Below are positions 17,389-25,880 of a stretch of DNA of 64,000 bases, piece by piece; position 1 is the stretch's first letter; every line of letters starts with the position of its first letter. Below the pieces are notes generated by a model. That model did not search any database and had not been told where the DNA came from. It saw only the letters and a program-made list of their open reading frames with translations. The position numbers and the translations under genes are program-made. The stretch spans positions 1 through 64,000 of the forward strand of contig CALXYL010000012.1 of the NCBI GenBank assembly GCA_944392985.1, written 5' to 3'. The DNA is from an uncultured Spirochaetaceae bacterium. GTDB taxonomy: Bacteria; Spirochaetota; Spirochaetia; Sphaerochaetales; Sphaerochaetaceae.

Positions 17389-18300
17389 ATGAAAAGCAAG
17401 ACTACAAAATCTCTCGCCCGCCAGAACCGGTGGGTTGGGTTCTTCTTCATTACTCCGTGGCTGATAGGATTCCTTGTCCTGCAGCTCTATCCGATACTGG
17501 CTACGCTCTTCTATTCATTCACGAACTACACATTCACGAATGATCCGTCATTCGTCGGCCTGAAGAACTACATCAGGATGTTCACCATCGACAAGCAGTT
17601 CCTTGAATCGATGAAGATCACAGGCCTTTATACTCTCATGGCCATACCCGCGAAGATCGCATTCGCGCTTATCATAGCGATGATCCTCAACCAGAAGGTC
17701 AGGGGAATCGGGGTCTACAGGGCACTGTACTACCTTCCTTCGATCCTCGGCGGCTCAGTTGCCGTCTCCGTCCTCTGGCGTGTCCTGTTCATGCATGACG
17801 GCATGATCAACCACATCATCGGCACAGTTGGGCTGGGCCCTGTGGACTGGCTTACGGATCCAGGCATCGCGCTGGGAACGCTGAGCCTTCTCCAGGTCTG
17901 GCAGTTCGGATCCTCGATGGTCATATTCCTTGCTGCCCTCAAGCAGATTCCGCGGGATCTTTATGAGGCTGCTGATGTCGATGGCGCTTCCTGGTGGCTC
18001 AAATTCAGGAAGATAACAGTTCCGCAGGTCTCTTCCGTCATCTTCTTCAATCTCATCATGCAGACTGTCCAGGCACTGCAGAACTTCACAAGCGCGTTCG
18101 TCATAACGAATGGCGGTCCGATGAAGAAAACCTACATCATCGGAATGAAGCTCTATGATGATGCCTTCAAATACTACAACGTCGGATATGCATGCGCAGA
18201 GTCCTGGGCACTCTTCGTCGTCATCATCGCGCTTACCGCACTTGTATTCAAATCTTCCGATGCGTGGGTTTACTACGCCGATGAGGGGGTGAGGAAATGA
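17389..18300 (+). CDS. Sugar ABC transporter permease, UgpA/LacF type (locus A)
   Basis: A 303-aa inner-membrane protein with six predicted helices (first around residues 19-41, FFFITPWLIGFLVLQLYPIL). The cytoplasmic EAA loop that docks with the ATPase is EAADVDGASWWLKFRKITVP. It pairs with the next gene, which overlaps by 4 bp (ATGA), to form the channel. No ATPase gene is present in the operon, so an ATPase encoded elsewhere must be used. Confidence 0.94.
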   Translation: MKSKTTKSLARQNRWVGFFFITPWLIGFLVLQLYPILATLFYSFTNYTFTNDPSFVGLKNYIRMFTIDKQFLESMKITGLYTLMAIPAKIAFALIIAMILNQKVRGIGVYRALYYLPSILGGSVAVSVLWRVLFMHDGMINHIIGTVGLGPVDWLTDPGIALGTLSLLQVWQFGSSMVIFLAALKQIPRDLYEAADVDGASWWLKFRKITVPQVSSVIFFNLIMQTVQALQNFTSAFVITNGGPMKKTYIIGMKLYDDAFKYYNVGYACAESWALFVVIIALTALVFKSSDAWVYYADEGVRK

Positions 18301-19148
18301 GGATATCCAACAAAGCAAAGAACGTAATCCGGCATATAGTGCTTATCGCTGTATGCTTCGTGCTCATCTATCCCGTTGTATTCATGTTCTTCGCCTCCTT
18401 CAAGGAGTCGAATGAGGTGTTCACCTCACTGAGCCTCTTTCCGGAGAAGTACAGGTGGGAGAACTACGTCAATGGATGGCAGGCTGGAGCTTCCGGCTCG
18501 ATAACATTCACCAACTACTTCCTCAATACATTTGCCCTCGTCATTCCCGTGGTATTCTTCACCATAGTCTCCTGCTCCCTTGTTGCCTATGGGTTCGCGA
18601 GGTTCAGCTTCCCGTTCAGGAAGATACTCTTCCCGGCGATGATCTCCACGATGATGCTTCCTAGCACAGTCATCATCATCCCGCGCTTCATGCTGTTCAA
18701 GAACCTGGGATGGCTCGACAGCTACCTGCCATTCTACGTGCCTGCGATCTTCGCCTGCTACCCGTTCTTCATCTTCCTCCTGATCCAGTTCATGAGGAAT
18801 ATACCGACATCATTCGATGAATCGGCGAAGATGGATGGCTGCAGCGCCATGATGATCCTCCGAAAGATCATCCTCCCGCTTCTCAAGCCCGCGATCTTCT
18901 CCGCTGGCCTTTTTCAGTTCATCTGGACGTGGGATGATTTCTACAACCAGCTCATCTTCATCAACTCGCCGCGCAAGTTCACAGTCGCGCTCGGTCTCCG
19001 CCTTGCTATTGATACATCCACCGAAACAGTGCAGTGGAATGAGGTCATGGCGATGTCGGTCTGCACCATAATCCCTCTCTTCATCATTTTCTTCGCATGC
19101 CAGAAATACTTTGTAGAGGGAATCACATCATCTGGCATAAAGGGGTGA
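18297..19148 (+). CDS. Sugar ABC transporter permease, UgpE/LacG type (locus A)
   Basis: A 283-aa inner-membrane protein of the MalG-like type. The N-terminal helix is around residues 12-33 (IRHIVLIAVCFVLIYPVVFMF in part). The EAA loop is ESAKMDGCSAMMILRKIILP, and the C-terminus ends in the family-typical YFVEGITSSGIKG. Start and stop are tightly linked to the previous permease (ATGA) and to the giant downstream gene (3-base gap). Confidence 0.94.
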   Translation: MRISNKAKNVIRHIVLIAVCFVLIYPVVFMFFASFKESNEVFTSLSLFPEKYRWENYVNGWQAGASGSITFTNYFLNTFALVIPVVFFTIVSCSLVAYGFARFSFPFRKILFPAMISTMMLPSTVIIIPRFMLFKNLGWLDSYLPFYVPAIFACYPFFIFLLIQFMRNIPTSFDESAKMDGCSAMMILRKIILPLLKPAIFSAGLFQFIWTWDDFYNQLIFINSPRKFTVALGLRLAIDTSTETVQWNEVMAMSVCTIIPLFIIFFACQKYFVEGITSSGIKG

Positions 19149-19151
19149 GGT

Positions 19152-22100
19152 ATGTTCGATAAAACCCTTCTTTTCAGGCTTTCCGGCTTTGATCCTGCTG
19201 TACCTGAGGTTCATAATGGCTCCGGTGAGCCGAACTTCCTCCGTTCTGTCGAATCCATCGACGATGAGAGGTTCGGCAAGGTTCTGAGATGCCATCCTTC
19301 CCAGCTTCTTGCCTATAGGGCTCCTGGAAATATCTATTCCGAAAGAGGCACGATCTCATTCTTCTGGAGGAGCAGGGAAGCGCTCGGGGAGACGGAATTC
19401 CCCCTTTTCAGAGTAGCCTTTGCCGATCATTCGAGCTGGGATGCGCTCTTTATCCGCATCGACTACAACGGGAGCGGCATCGATGCCTTTGCCACTGATA
19501 TCAATCTCTCAAGGCTCCGGCTGAGCCATCACTTCGATGTGCTTCCATCCCCTGATGAATGGATCCATATCATGTTCACCTGGGATGAGAATATCGGAGT
19601 GTCCCTCTTCGTCAACGGGGAATGCGTCGGGGAGATAAGGAAGAGGTCTCTTCTCTATGCGGGGCTCGACCAGTTCGGTACGCACTCGCGCATCATAAGC
19701 AATGCACAGGTCCAGTCGAGCTACAACTACATGAGGACCGGGGATTTCGCGGAGATCAGGATCTATGGCAGGATGCTTGGCTCAGAGGATGCAGCGCGCC
19801 TTGCAGCAGGGAAGGAGCCAGAGGTTTCCACAGATGGAATGAGGAGCCTTTCCGATCCTGCAGTCAGAGCTGAATGGGACAGCCGCTTCGGCTTTGACTG
19901 CCCTGCAGGGCCATACCATCTTACGCAGCGCTGCTATACCGTGCGCAAGGTCGAGATACATGAGGCGTATGACCATAAGCGCTGGTGGTGGAAGGCATGC
20001 GACGGGATCCGCGAGACGACATGGCCTGGCGTATACAATCGTTCCCGCCTTCCTGGTCGCCTTGACTACTTCGTGCTTCCTGACTGGGACTGCTACTCGG
20101 TATCGGGTAAGAAGATCACTTTCTTCACGCCCCGGGGCGAGGAGTTCAACTGCATTGCGATGTCTGGATCCGCCCATGGCATGATGCGCTTGCACACGAT
20201 CGGAGGGGAGACTCCTCTTGAAACGCGCAGGGAATCATCCGAAAGGAGCTTCCTCTGCCTTCCAGAGCCAATGAGGGAAGCCGCGATAGAGTTCGAGAAT
20301 GATGAAATCGAGGAACCGATTGGGGATATCTCGCTCTTTGATATCCATCCGGGGACTGTTCCGGCTGGAAGGGTGATCGAAAGCTATCATCTCACCTCTG
20401 CTGTTCCCGAAGGATATGAGGGCATCAATGCATTCATCAGAGGGCGCATGATGGAGGATGAGCGCTTCACTCTCTATCCCGGCTCTCCTGACAGGAACCC
20501 CTCTCTGCCACCGCTTCCATTCGTGAACATCGCGATCAGATACAGATCAGGGAGGGACAAGGGCCTTGACGGAGTGCTTGTCCGCCTGCCGGGTATAGGG
20601 AAGGGAGATGGGCTTTGCAAGGTCAATATCCAGGTCCGTGATCCCCTGTGGTGGTACCGTAATCTGATCAACGCCTCCTTCTCGATCAAGGAGGGCTCTG
20701 CAAAGGAAATCTTCCTCGATACAAGGGATCGCATACTTCCTGAGGGCGGGGTTCTGTACATGACGATTGCATCTTCCGAGGATCTTGATGCCTCATTTGT
20801 TTCCGGGCTTTCTGTGGACCTCGTGTTCAAGAGCAGGGAGGAGGCGAAGGCAGAGCATATTGCTGACAGGCTTACACAGGTCAGGGACAACTATGCCAAC
20901 CTCGTTGAGGAGAATCCCTCGGATGAGCGTTTCAATATGTTCCGCCGCTTCAAGGCGGATCTTGATGATCTTCTCGATGTTGATCCGGACAACAGGATTG
21001 CACAGGAATACAGATATGACAAATTCAAGGTGGAGGCGCCCTCGTTCGTCCAGAGCCAGTGTCCCGATAGCGTTCCACGCTGGGCATGGCGTCAGATTGA
21101 GTATATGGCGCGCGTCAAGCGCTTCCTTTCCTGGTGGATCGACAAGAGGCAGATTGGGAATGGTGAGTTCGGAGGAGGGCTTTCCGATGATGGTGATCTC
21201 ACAGCATGGTGGCCCGGTCCTGCAATCGCTGGATGCATGCCTGATAAGATCGCGCGCTCGCTGCGGACTGAGATGGAGGCGTTCTATGACCAGGGCATGT
21301 TCACGAATGGGCTCTGCTCCATACAGACGGATCAGCTGCACACCCTCGAGGAGGGGATCCAGGCCCTTGGTCAGTGCCTGACGCTCTTCCCTGATGATCC
21401 TCTTTACATCGAGAGGGCAATGGATAACTGCCGTGGTATAGGCTATGTCACAGGCTATACGGAGAAAGGGCATCGCCATTTCATGAGCGGCTACTACTCA
21501 GGAGTGCGCATCGCGATGGAGCATCCTTGGCGGTACAGTGCATCCGATTCGTTCCATGTGCTCCATCCCACGTATATGCTTGCGCGGTACAACGGATCCC
21601 CGAAGGCGAGGAAGCTGATCCTGGAGCTTGCGGATTCGATGCTCTGCCATTACTATGACGGACGCCTCCATGTGCTTGTCGATACTGTCGACGAGACGGA
21701 TCAGGTGCATGAGAGGACGAGGGAGTGGCCGCTCTTCTATGCTGCCTATGACCTTACAGGGGACAGGAAGTATCTTGAGCCGATTGATCCATCTCTATAT
21801 GCGCTGCCGCAGGACAGGCTCAAGGGAAAGGATCCTGAGGAATACACTGCAGATCGGTATGAAACACTTCTTCGCGATGCCGCGCTGAGGGAGTACATCA
21901 ATACCGACGGACAGCTCTGGGTGGATCGCTGTGTCATCGATATCTCCGCACTGCAGGAGGATAGATGCGGAGGAATTGCCCATATACGGTTCTCACTCTA
22001 TCCGAGGCACTTCATAAGATGGCGCTTCGATGAGGGGCAGGAGAGCGATGTCGCGATACTTGTGACAGAAGCTGATCCAACCCATCTTGTGTTCAGATCG

Positions 22101-22610
22101 TTCTGCCTTTCCGATTCCCCCGTGCATGCGGTGATGGTTCCTGACAACCTCAGGGAAGGCAGGTGGAGCATTACATCAGGAAGTGGGAAGGCCACTTTCG
22201 ATGCAAGGCGTTTCGGCCCCGGCGTGGATATTTCCTTCATGCCAGGATCCGATGAATACACGCTCAGCCTTGAAAAGGAGAAGGAGAGGAAGGAGCTTCC
22301 TGATCTAGCTATCTCGGCGAAGGATGTCATCATACGTCCCGACTGCATCCGCACCGTTGTCCATAACATCGGAGCAGTAGCGTCGGTCCGCACGCGCCTT
22401 GTGCTCAAGGATGCCTCCGGCAAGGAGCTGAGGCATAATCATATCCCGCCGATTGAGGCGCCCGTCGATCTCTATCCGAAGTCGATGGAGATACCTCTCT
22501 GGACGCGTGGCCTTGACCTGAAGGGCTGCACGATCGAAATCGATCCTGAGGGCGATGAGGAGGAGATCAGCAGGATGAACAACACAGTAAGGCTGGAGGA
22601 CGTGCTATGA
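19152..22610 (+). CDS. Giant cytoplasmic multidomain protein, putative glycoside hydrolase or lyase
   Basis: A 1152-aa protein without signal peptide or membrane helices. Residues 1-215 look like a LamG/concanavalin-type jelly roll (GTISFFWRS, WIHIMFTWDENIGVSLFVNG, AEIRIYGRML). Residues about 640-900 are helix-rich with many aromatic and acidic residues (NGEFGGGLSDDGDLTAWWPG), as in alpha/alpha-toroid lyases and hydrolases. Residues about 1048-1150 resemble a CARDB domain (VVHNIGAVASVRTRLVL and RMNNTVRLEDVL). The middle region (about 230-640) is unassigned. It lies 3 bases after the permeases and overlaps an isomerase gene, so it probably acts on the imported glycan. LamG and CARDB domains are normally extracellular, so a cytoplasmic location is odd. 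I do not know its reaction. Confidence 0.72.
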   Translation: MFDKTLLFRLSGFDPAVPEVHNGSGEPNFLRSVESIDDERFGKVLRCHPSQLLAYRAPGNIYSERGTISFFWRSREALGETEFPLFRVAFADHSSWDALFIRIDYNGSGIDAFATDINLSRLRLSHHFDVLPSPDEWIHIMFTWDENIGVSLFVNGECVGEIRKRSLLYAGLDQFGTHSRIISNAQVQSSYNYMRTGDFAEIRIYGRMLGSEDAARLAAGKEPEVSTDGMRSLSDPAVRAEWDSRFGFDCPAGPYHLTQRCYTVRKVEIHEAYDHKRWWWKACDGIRETTWPGVYNRSRLPGRLDYFVLPDWDCYSVSGKKITFFTPRGEEFNCIAMSGSAHGMMRLHTIGGETPLETRRESSERSFLCLPEPMREAAIEFENDEIEEPIGDISLFDIHPGTVPAGRVIESYHLTSAVPEGYEGINAFIRGRMMEDERFTLYPGSPDRNPSLPPLPFVNIAIRYRSGRDKGLDGVLVRLPGIGKGDGLCKVNIQVRDPLWWYRNLINASFSIKEGSAKEIFLDTRDRILPEGGVLYMTIASSEDLDASFVSGLSVDLVFKSREEAKAEHIADRLTQVRDNYANLVEENPSDERFNMFRRFKADLDDLLDVDPDNRIAQEYRYDKFKVEAPSFVQSQCPDSVPRWAWRQIEYMARVKRFLSWWIDKRQIGNGEFGGGLSDDGDLTAWWPGPAIAGCMPDKIARSLRTEMEAFYDQGMFTNGLCSIQTDQLHTLEEGIQALGQCLTLFPDDPLYIERAMDNCRGIGYVTGYTEKGHRHFMSGYYSGVRIAMEHPWRYSASDSFHVLHPTYMLARYNGSPKARKLILELADSMLCHYYDGRLHVLVDTVDETDQVHERTREWPLFYAAYDLTGDRKYLEPIDPSLYALPQDRLKGKDPEEYTADRYETLLRDAALREYINTDGQLWVDRCVIDISALQEDRCGGIAHIRFSLYPRHFIRWRFDEGQESDVAILVTEADPTHLVFRSFCLSDSPVHAVMVPDNLREGRWSITSGSGKATFDARRFGPGVDISFMPGSDEYTLSLEKEKERKELPDLAISAKDVIIRPDCIRTVVHNIGAVASVRTRLVLKDASGKELRHNHIPPIEAPVDLYPKSMEIPLWTRGLDLKGCTIEIDPEGDEEEISRMNNTVRLEDVL

Positions 22611-23401
22611 AGCTGTCATATACAACGCTCTCTGTGAAGGAAAGAAGCCTTGAGGAGGCTGTAGCTATTGCCAAGAGCCACCATCTTGATGGAATAGAGC
22701 TGCGCGGCATGGGAAACAGCCATATATCCGCAGAGTCATCCTTCTCGTACATTAGGGATGCGATCCATCTTCTGAAGGACAGCGGCCTGGAGGTTCCGTG
22801 CCTTACATCCTATGAGCATCTGGCACAGATTGATGGAAAGGGGGCGGGGAAGGAGGCTGACTCGCTTCTCCACACCATCGATCTTGCATCCTTCATAGGG
22901 GCAGGGAATGTCAGGGTGTTCATGGGTGCCCTTCCTCCCGGAGTGGAGATGGAAGCCGTGATGGACAATGTGCATTCCATAATGGAGCGCACAGCTGATT
23001 CCCCGGTCGGCATCATCATCGAGACCCATGACAGCGCACAGGATGGAAGGACGCTTTCCCGGATACTTGACGGAGCACCCGGATGCTATGGTGTTCTCTG
23101 GGATATAATCCATCCATGGATGATGGGTGAGGATTTCAGGGCGACCTGGCGATGTATCGGCAGCAGGGTCAGGCATATGCATATCAAGGATGTCAGGACA
23201 CGCCCTGAAGGCGGTTTCTATGACTATACTGCCATCGGTGACGGTATCATCCCCGTTTCCTCGATCGTCAGGCATGTCCTTGAGAATGGATATGATGGAT
23301 TCTTCTCGCTTGAATGGGAGCGGTCCTCCCCGGGCGCAGAGGGAATATCATTTGAGGACCAGCTCGGCTTGTATGCCGATTTCATGAGGAGCCTTGTATG
23401 A
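22607..23401 (+). CDS. Sugar phosphate isomerase/epimerase (AP-endonuclease-2 TIM barrel)
   Basis: A 264-aa single-domain protein of PF01261. Candidate metal ligands fall where the family places them: Glu in DGIELRGMG (residue about 29), Glu-His in GIIIETHDSAQDG, Asp-His in GVLWDIIHPW, His in RHMHIKDVR and Glu in GFFSLEWERS. Family members epimerise or isomerise ketoses and inosose-type compounds. It overlaps both neighbours by 4 bp (ATGA), between the giant protein and a diketogulonate-reductase homologue, so it likely handles an intermediate of the same pathway. Confidence 0.86.
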   Translation: MKLSYTTLSVKERSLEEAVAIAKSHHLDGIELRGMGNSHISAESSFSYIRDAIHLLKDSGLEVPCLTSYEHLAQIDGKGAGKEADSLLHTIDLASFIGAGNVRVFMGALPPGVEMEAVMDNVHSIMERTADSPVGIIIETHDSAQDGRTLSRILDGAPGCYGVLWDIIHPWMMGEDFRATWRCIGSRVRHMHIKDVRTRPEGGFYDYTAIGDGIIPVSSIVRHVLENGYDGFFSLEWERSSPGAEGISFEDQLGLYADFMRSLV

Positions 23402-24402
23402 GGGTAGCGTTTGAGGAGGCCAGAAAGGTCCTTGCTGAGAAGCTGGAGAAGCACGGAGTGCCTGCCTGGCAGGCGGAGAAAGTCGGATATGAGATGGCAA
23501 GGAATTCGCTTGAGGGCATCTATACCCATGGCCTTAACCGGTTTGAGCGGCTGGTGAGGAACATCGATGAGGGGATTGTCATTCCCGGAACGGAGCCTGA
23601 GCTGATCCATTCATTCGGTGCCATGGAGAACTACGATGGCAGGCTGGGCCTTGGGATCACGAACGCGCTTTTCTCCATGTCCCGCGCGATGGAGCTGGCC
23701 ACGGAGCACGGAGTGGGCATAGTCGCCCTCCGCAATACGAACCACTGGCTCCGCGCAGCAACGTATGGCTATCAGGCGGTAGAAGGCGGATTTGCGGCGA
23801 TGTGCTTCACCAATACGATTCCGAACATGCCTACATGGGGTGCCATTGACTCCCGTATCGGAAACAATCCATTCATGATGGCGTTCCCCAGGAGAAACGG
23901 CTCTCCGATCATTGTCGACTCGGCTATGTCACAGTTCTCATATGGTGCGCTTGAGCTTGCCAGGCTTGAGCACAGGACAATGCCCGTCGATGCAGGCTTT
24001 GACGAGAATGGAAGGCTCACAAAGGATCCTGATGCAGTCATCAGGACCAAGCGCATCATCCCTACAGGATACTGGAAGGGGGCGGCAATGTCCTTTGCCC
24101 TCGATATCTTCGCCTCTGCGCTGTCGATGGGTGCATCCGTGGCAGCCGTCGGACGTCTGGATGGCGATGAGCATGGTGTCAGCCAGTTCTTCATGGCGAT
24201 TGATTACAGGAAGATCTCAGATGAGGATGCAGTTGATGACATCGTCGAGGGAGCGATAGCGGATCTGAAATCCTCCATCCCATCTGATCCTGCGAGACCG
24301 ATCATCTACACAGGCGAGATGACCGGAAGGATAAGGGAGGAGAACCTGAAGGAAGGGATTCCCGCCGATGAGGGTGTCTGGCAACGCATCCTCTCCCTGT
24401 GA
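23398..24402 (+). CDS. dlgD: 2,3-diketo-L-gulonate reductase family dehydrogenase (YiaK/DlgD-like)
   Basis: A 334-aa NAD(P)H-dependent reductase of the LDH2/malate dehydrogenase fold. It matches E. coli YiaK closely along its length: THGLNRFERLV, the catalytic-His segment GIVALRNTNHWLR, WGAIDSRIGNNPFMMAFPR, DSAMSQFSYGALE and TGYWKGAAMSFALDI. YiaK reduces 2,3-diketo-L-gulonate to 3-keto-L-gulonate; here the true substrate may be another 2-keto or 2,3-diketo acid. It is the last gene of locus A, followed by a terminator. The family is firm, the exact substrate is inference. Confidence 0.88.
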   Translation: MRVAFEEARKVLAEKLEKHGVPAWQAEKVGYEMARNSLEGIYTHGLNRFERLVRNIDEGIVIPGTEPELIHSFGAMENYDGRLGLGITNALFSMSRAMELATEHGVGIVALRNTNHWLRAATYGYQAVEGGFAAMCFTNTIPNMPTWGAIDSRIGNNPFMMAFPRRNGSPIIVDSAMSQFSYGALELARLEHRTMPVDAGFDENGRLTKDPDAVIRTKRIIPTGYWKGAAMSFALDIFASALSMGASVAAVGRLDGDEHGVSQFFMAIDYRKISDEDAVDDIVEGAIADLKSSIPSDPARPIIYTGEMTGRIREENLKEGIPADEGVWQRILSL

Positions 24403-24407
24403 GGCAG

Positions 24408-24435
24408 TGGCTGGGCTTTGTCCCAGCCATTTTTA
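24408..24435 (+). terminator. Terminator of locus A
   Basis: TGGCTGGG / CCCAGCCA form an 8-bp stem with loop CTTTGT, followed by TTTTT, 5 bases after the dlgD stop. Confidence 0.85.
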
Positions 24436-24447
24436 CTGTCAATATTT

Positions 24448-24527
24448 CAAACATCAGTTTGTGTTGCAAAATAAATCAATGGTGTTGTTTTGAACACTTC
24501 TGAATGCGATTTTGTTTCAAAACAAAA
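24448..24527 (+). promoter_or_regulatory. Cluster of palindromes upstream of locus B, probable operators
   Basis: The AT-rich 209-bp region before the DUF1537 gene holds CAAAC-ATCA-GTTTG (24448-24461) and a perfect palindrome TTTTGTTT-CA-AAACAAAA (24510-24527), with a further TTTTGAACA in between. The TTTCA/TGAAA half-site theme recurs in the palindrome before the locus B regulator (33749-33763). Regulator binding is inference. Confidence 0.5.
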
Positions 24528-24611
24528 CATGATGTGATTTCTATCAAATTTTATTGGCTTTTCTGTTTCTGTAATGATAGTCTTTCCCTCAGAGAAGGAG
24601 AGAAATGTAAA

Positions 24612-25880
24612 ATGTCATGTTCTAATTTGAAACACAATACTCCTTTTCTTGCGGTCATCGCAGATGATCTTACTGGAGCTCTTGATACAGGGATCCAGTT
24701 TGCGAATGCAGGCGCAAGAACGATGACCATCACAAAAGCTGATCCTCGGAGCCTGAGCGAGTATCTGGACGAAGGCTATGAAGTGATATCAATAGACGCA
24801 TCAACGCGGCATCTGGATGGGGAAGCGGCTGCACGCATCGTTTCCTCTGTGGTGCAGCAATGCCGTGCGGCGGGAGTCCGGTATCTCTACAAGAAAACGG
24901 ATTCCGTGCTCAGGGGGAATATCTCCGAGGAGATCAGGGCCTTCATGGAAGCCGATGGCGTCAGCGTCCTTCCATATGTTCCGGCTTTCCCTGATCTGGG
25001 AAGGACTGTTGAGCATGGTGTGCTGTATGTCAATGGAAAGCCGCTGCTGTGCACTGAGCTTGGCTGTGATCCATTCGACAGGGTGAGGAGCAGCAAGGTC
25101 TCCGATCTCTTCACCCAATCCGATGTGTCAGTCAGGGACTCAGTGGATGCCGGATACCTTCCACCCTCTGAGGAGGGGGATGGGATCGTCATCTATGATT
25201 CGAAGGATAACGAGGATCTCGACAGGATCGCAGCGGGACTGCTTTCCTCCGGGTTCAGTGCATTTGCGGGCTGCGCAGGCTTTGCAGATGCCCTTTCACG
25301 TGTATTCCCGTTCCCGAAGAAGCAGGAGAGCAGAGTGAAGGTCGGGCTTCCTATGCTGATCATCTGCGGCAGCGTGAACGAGGTATCGAAAAGGCAGATC
25401 CAGCATGAAGAGGACTGCGGAACGGAGCGCATAAGGCTCAATGAGTCGATGCTTTCTGATCCATCATTCTTCGACAGCGATAAGGGGCAGGAAATCATCG
25501 GGAGCATAGCATCGGGACTTTCGATGAATGGTGCTGTGATCGTTGACACAGAGGGGGAGAGGGAAGGTGCATCGCTTTCGGAGACGAATCTTGGGAATGC
25601 AGTCTCATCATCCCTCGGGGAACTTGCTGTCCGGCTTCTTGCGTCTGTTGACGGACTTGGGCTCTTCATCATCGGCGGCGATACGATGCTCAGCTTCCTG
25701 GATAAGGCAGGAAGCTCCGAGATAGAGCCGATAGAGGAGATAGAGAAGGGAATCGTCCTTTCCGTTCTGCATAAGGACGGCAGGGCGGTTCCGGTGATTT
25801 CGAAATCAGGAGGGTTCGGAGGGGAGGATATCCTCACGAAGATCCTTGATAAATACAGGAAACAGGAGGTTTCAATATGA
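24612..25880 (+). CDS. Four-carbon acid sugar kinase (DUF1537 family)
   Basis: A 422-aa two-domain kinase. The N-terminal domain (PF07005) has FLAVIADDLTGALDTGIQFA and YLYKKTDSVLRGN, the acid-sugar-binding part. The C-terminal nucleotide-binding domain (PF17042) contains LFIIGGDTMLSFL and VISKSGGFGGEDIL. Known members phosphorylate D-threonate, D-erythronate or related acids at O4. A PdxA2-type dehydrogenase at the other end of the same operon supports that role. The start at 24612 is in frame with an AGGAG 11 bases upstream; the open frame runs further 5' through the operator region, which is unlikely to be coding. Confidence 0.92.
   Translation: MSCSNLKHNTPFLAVIADDLTGALDTGIQFANAGARTMTITKADPRSLSEYLDEGYEVISIDASTRHLDGEAAARIVSSVVQQCRAAGVRYLYKKTDSVLRGNISEEIRAFMEADGVSVLPYVPAFPDLGRTVEHGVLYVNGKPLLCTELGCDPFDRVRSSKVSDLFTQSDVSVRDSVDAGYLPPSEEGDGIVIYDSKDNEDLDRIAAGLLSSGFSAFAGCAGFADALSRVFPFPKKQESRVKVGLPMLIICGSVNEVSKRQIQHEEDCGTERIRLNESMLSDPSFFDSDKGQEIIGSIASGLSMNGAVIVDTEGEREGASLSETNLGNAVSSSLGELAVRLLASVDGLGLFIIGGDTMLSFLDKAGSSEIEPIEEIEKGIVLSVLHKDGRAVPVISKSGGFGGEDILTKILDKYRKQEVSI

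Noticed and set aside
24504-24611. 36-codon N-terminal extension of the DUF1537 kinase
   Set aside because: The segment runs through the palindromic operator region, has a Cys/Phe-rich composition unlike the family, and the family's own start is matched at 24612.
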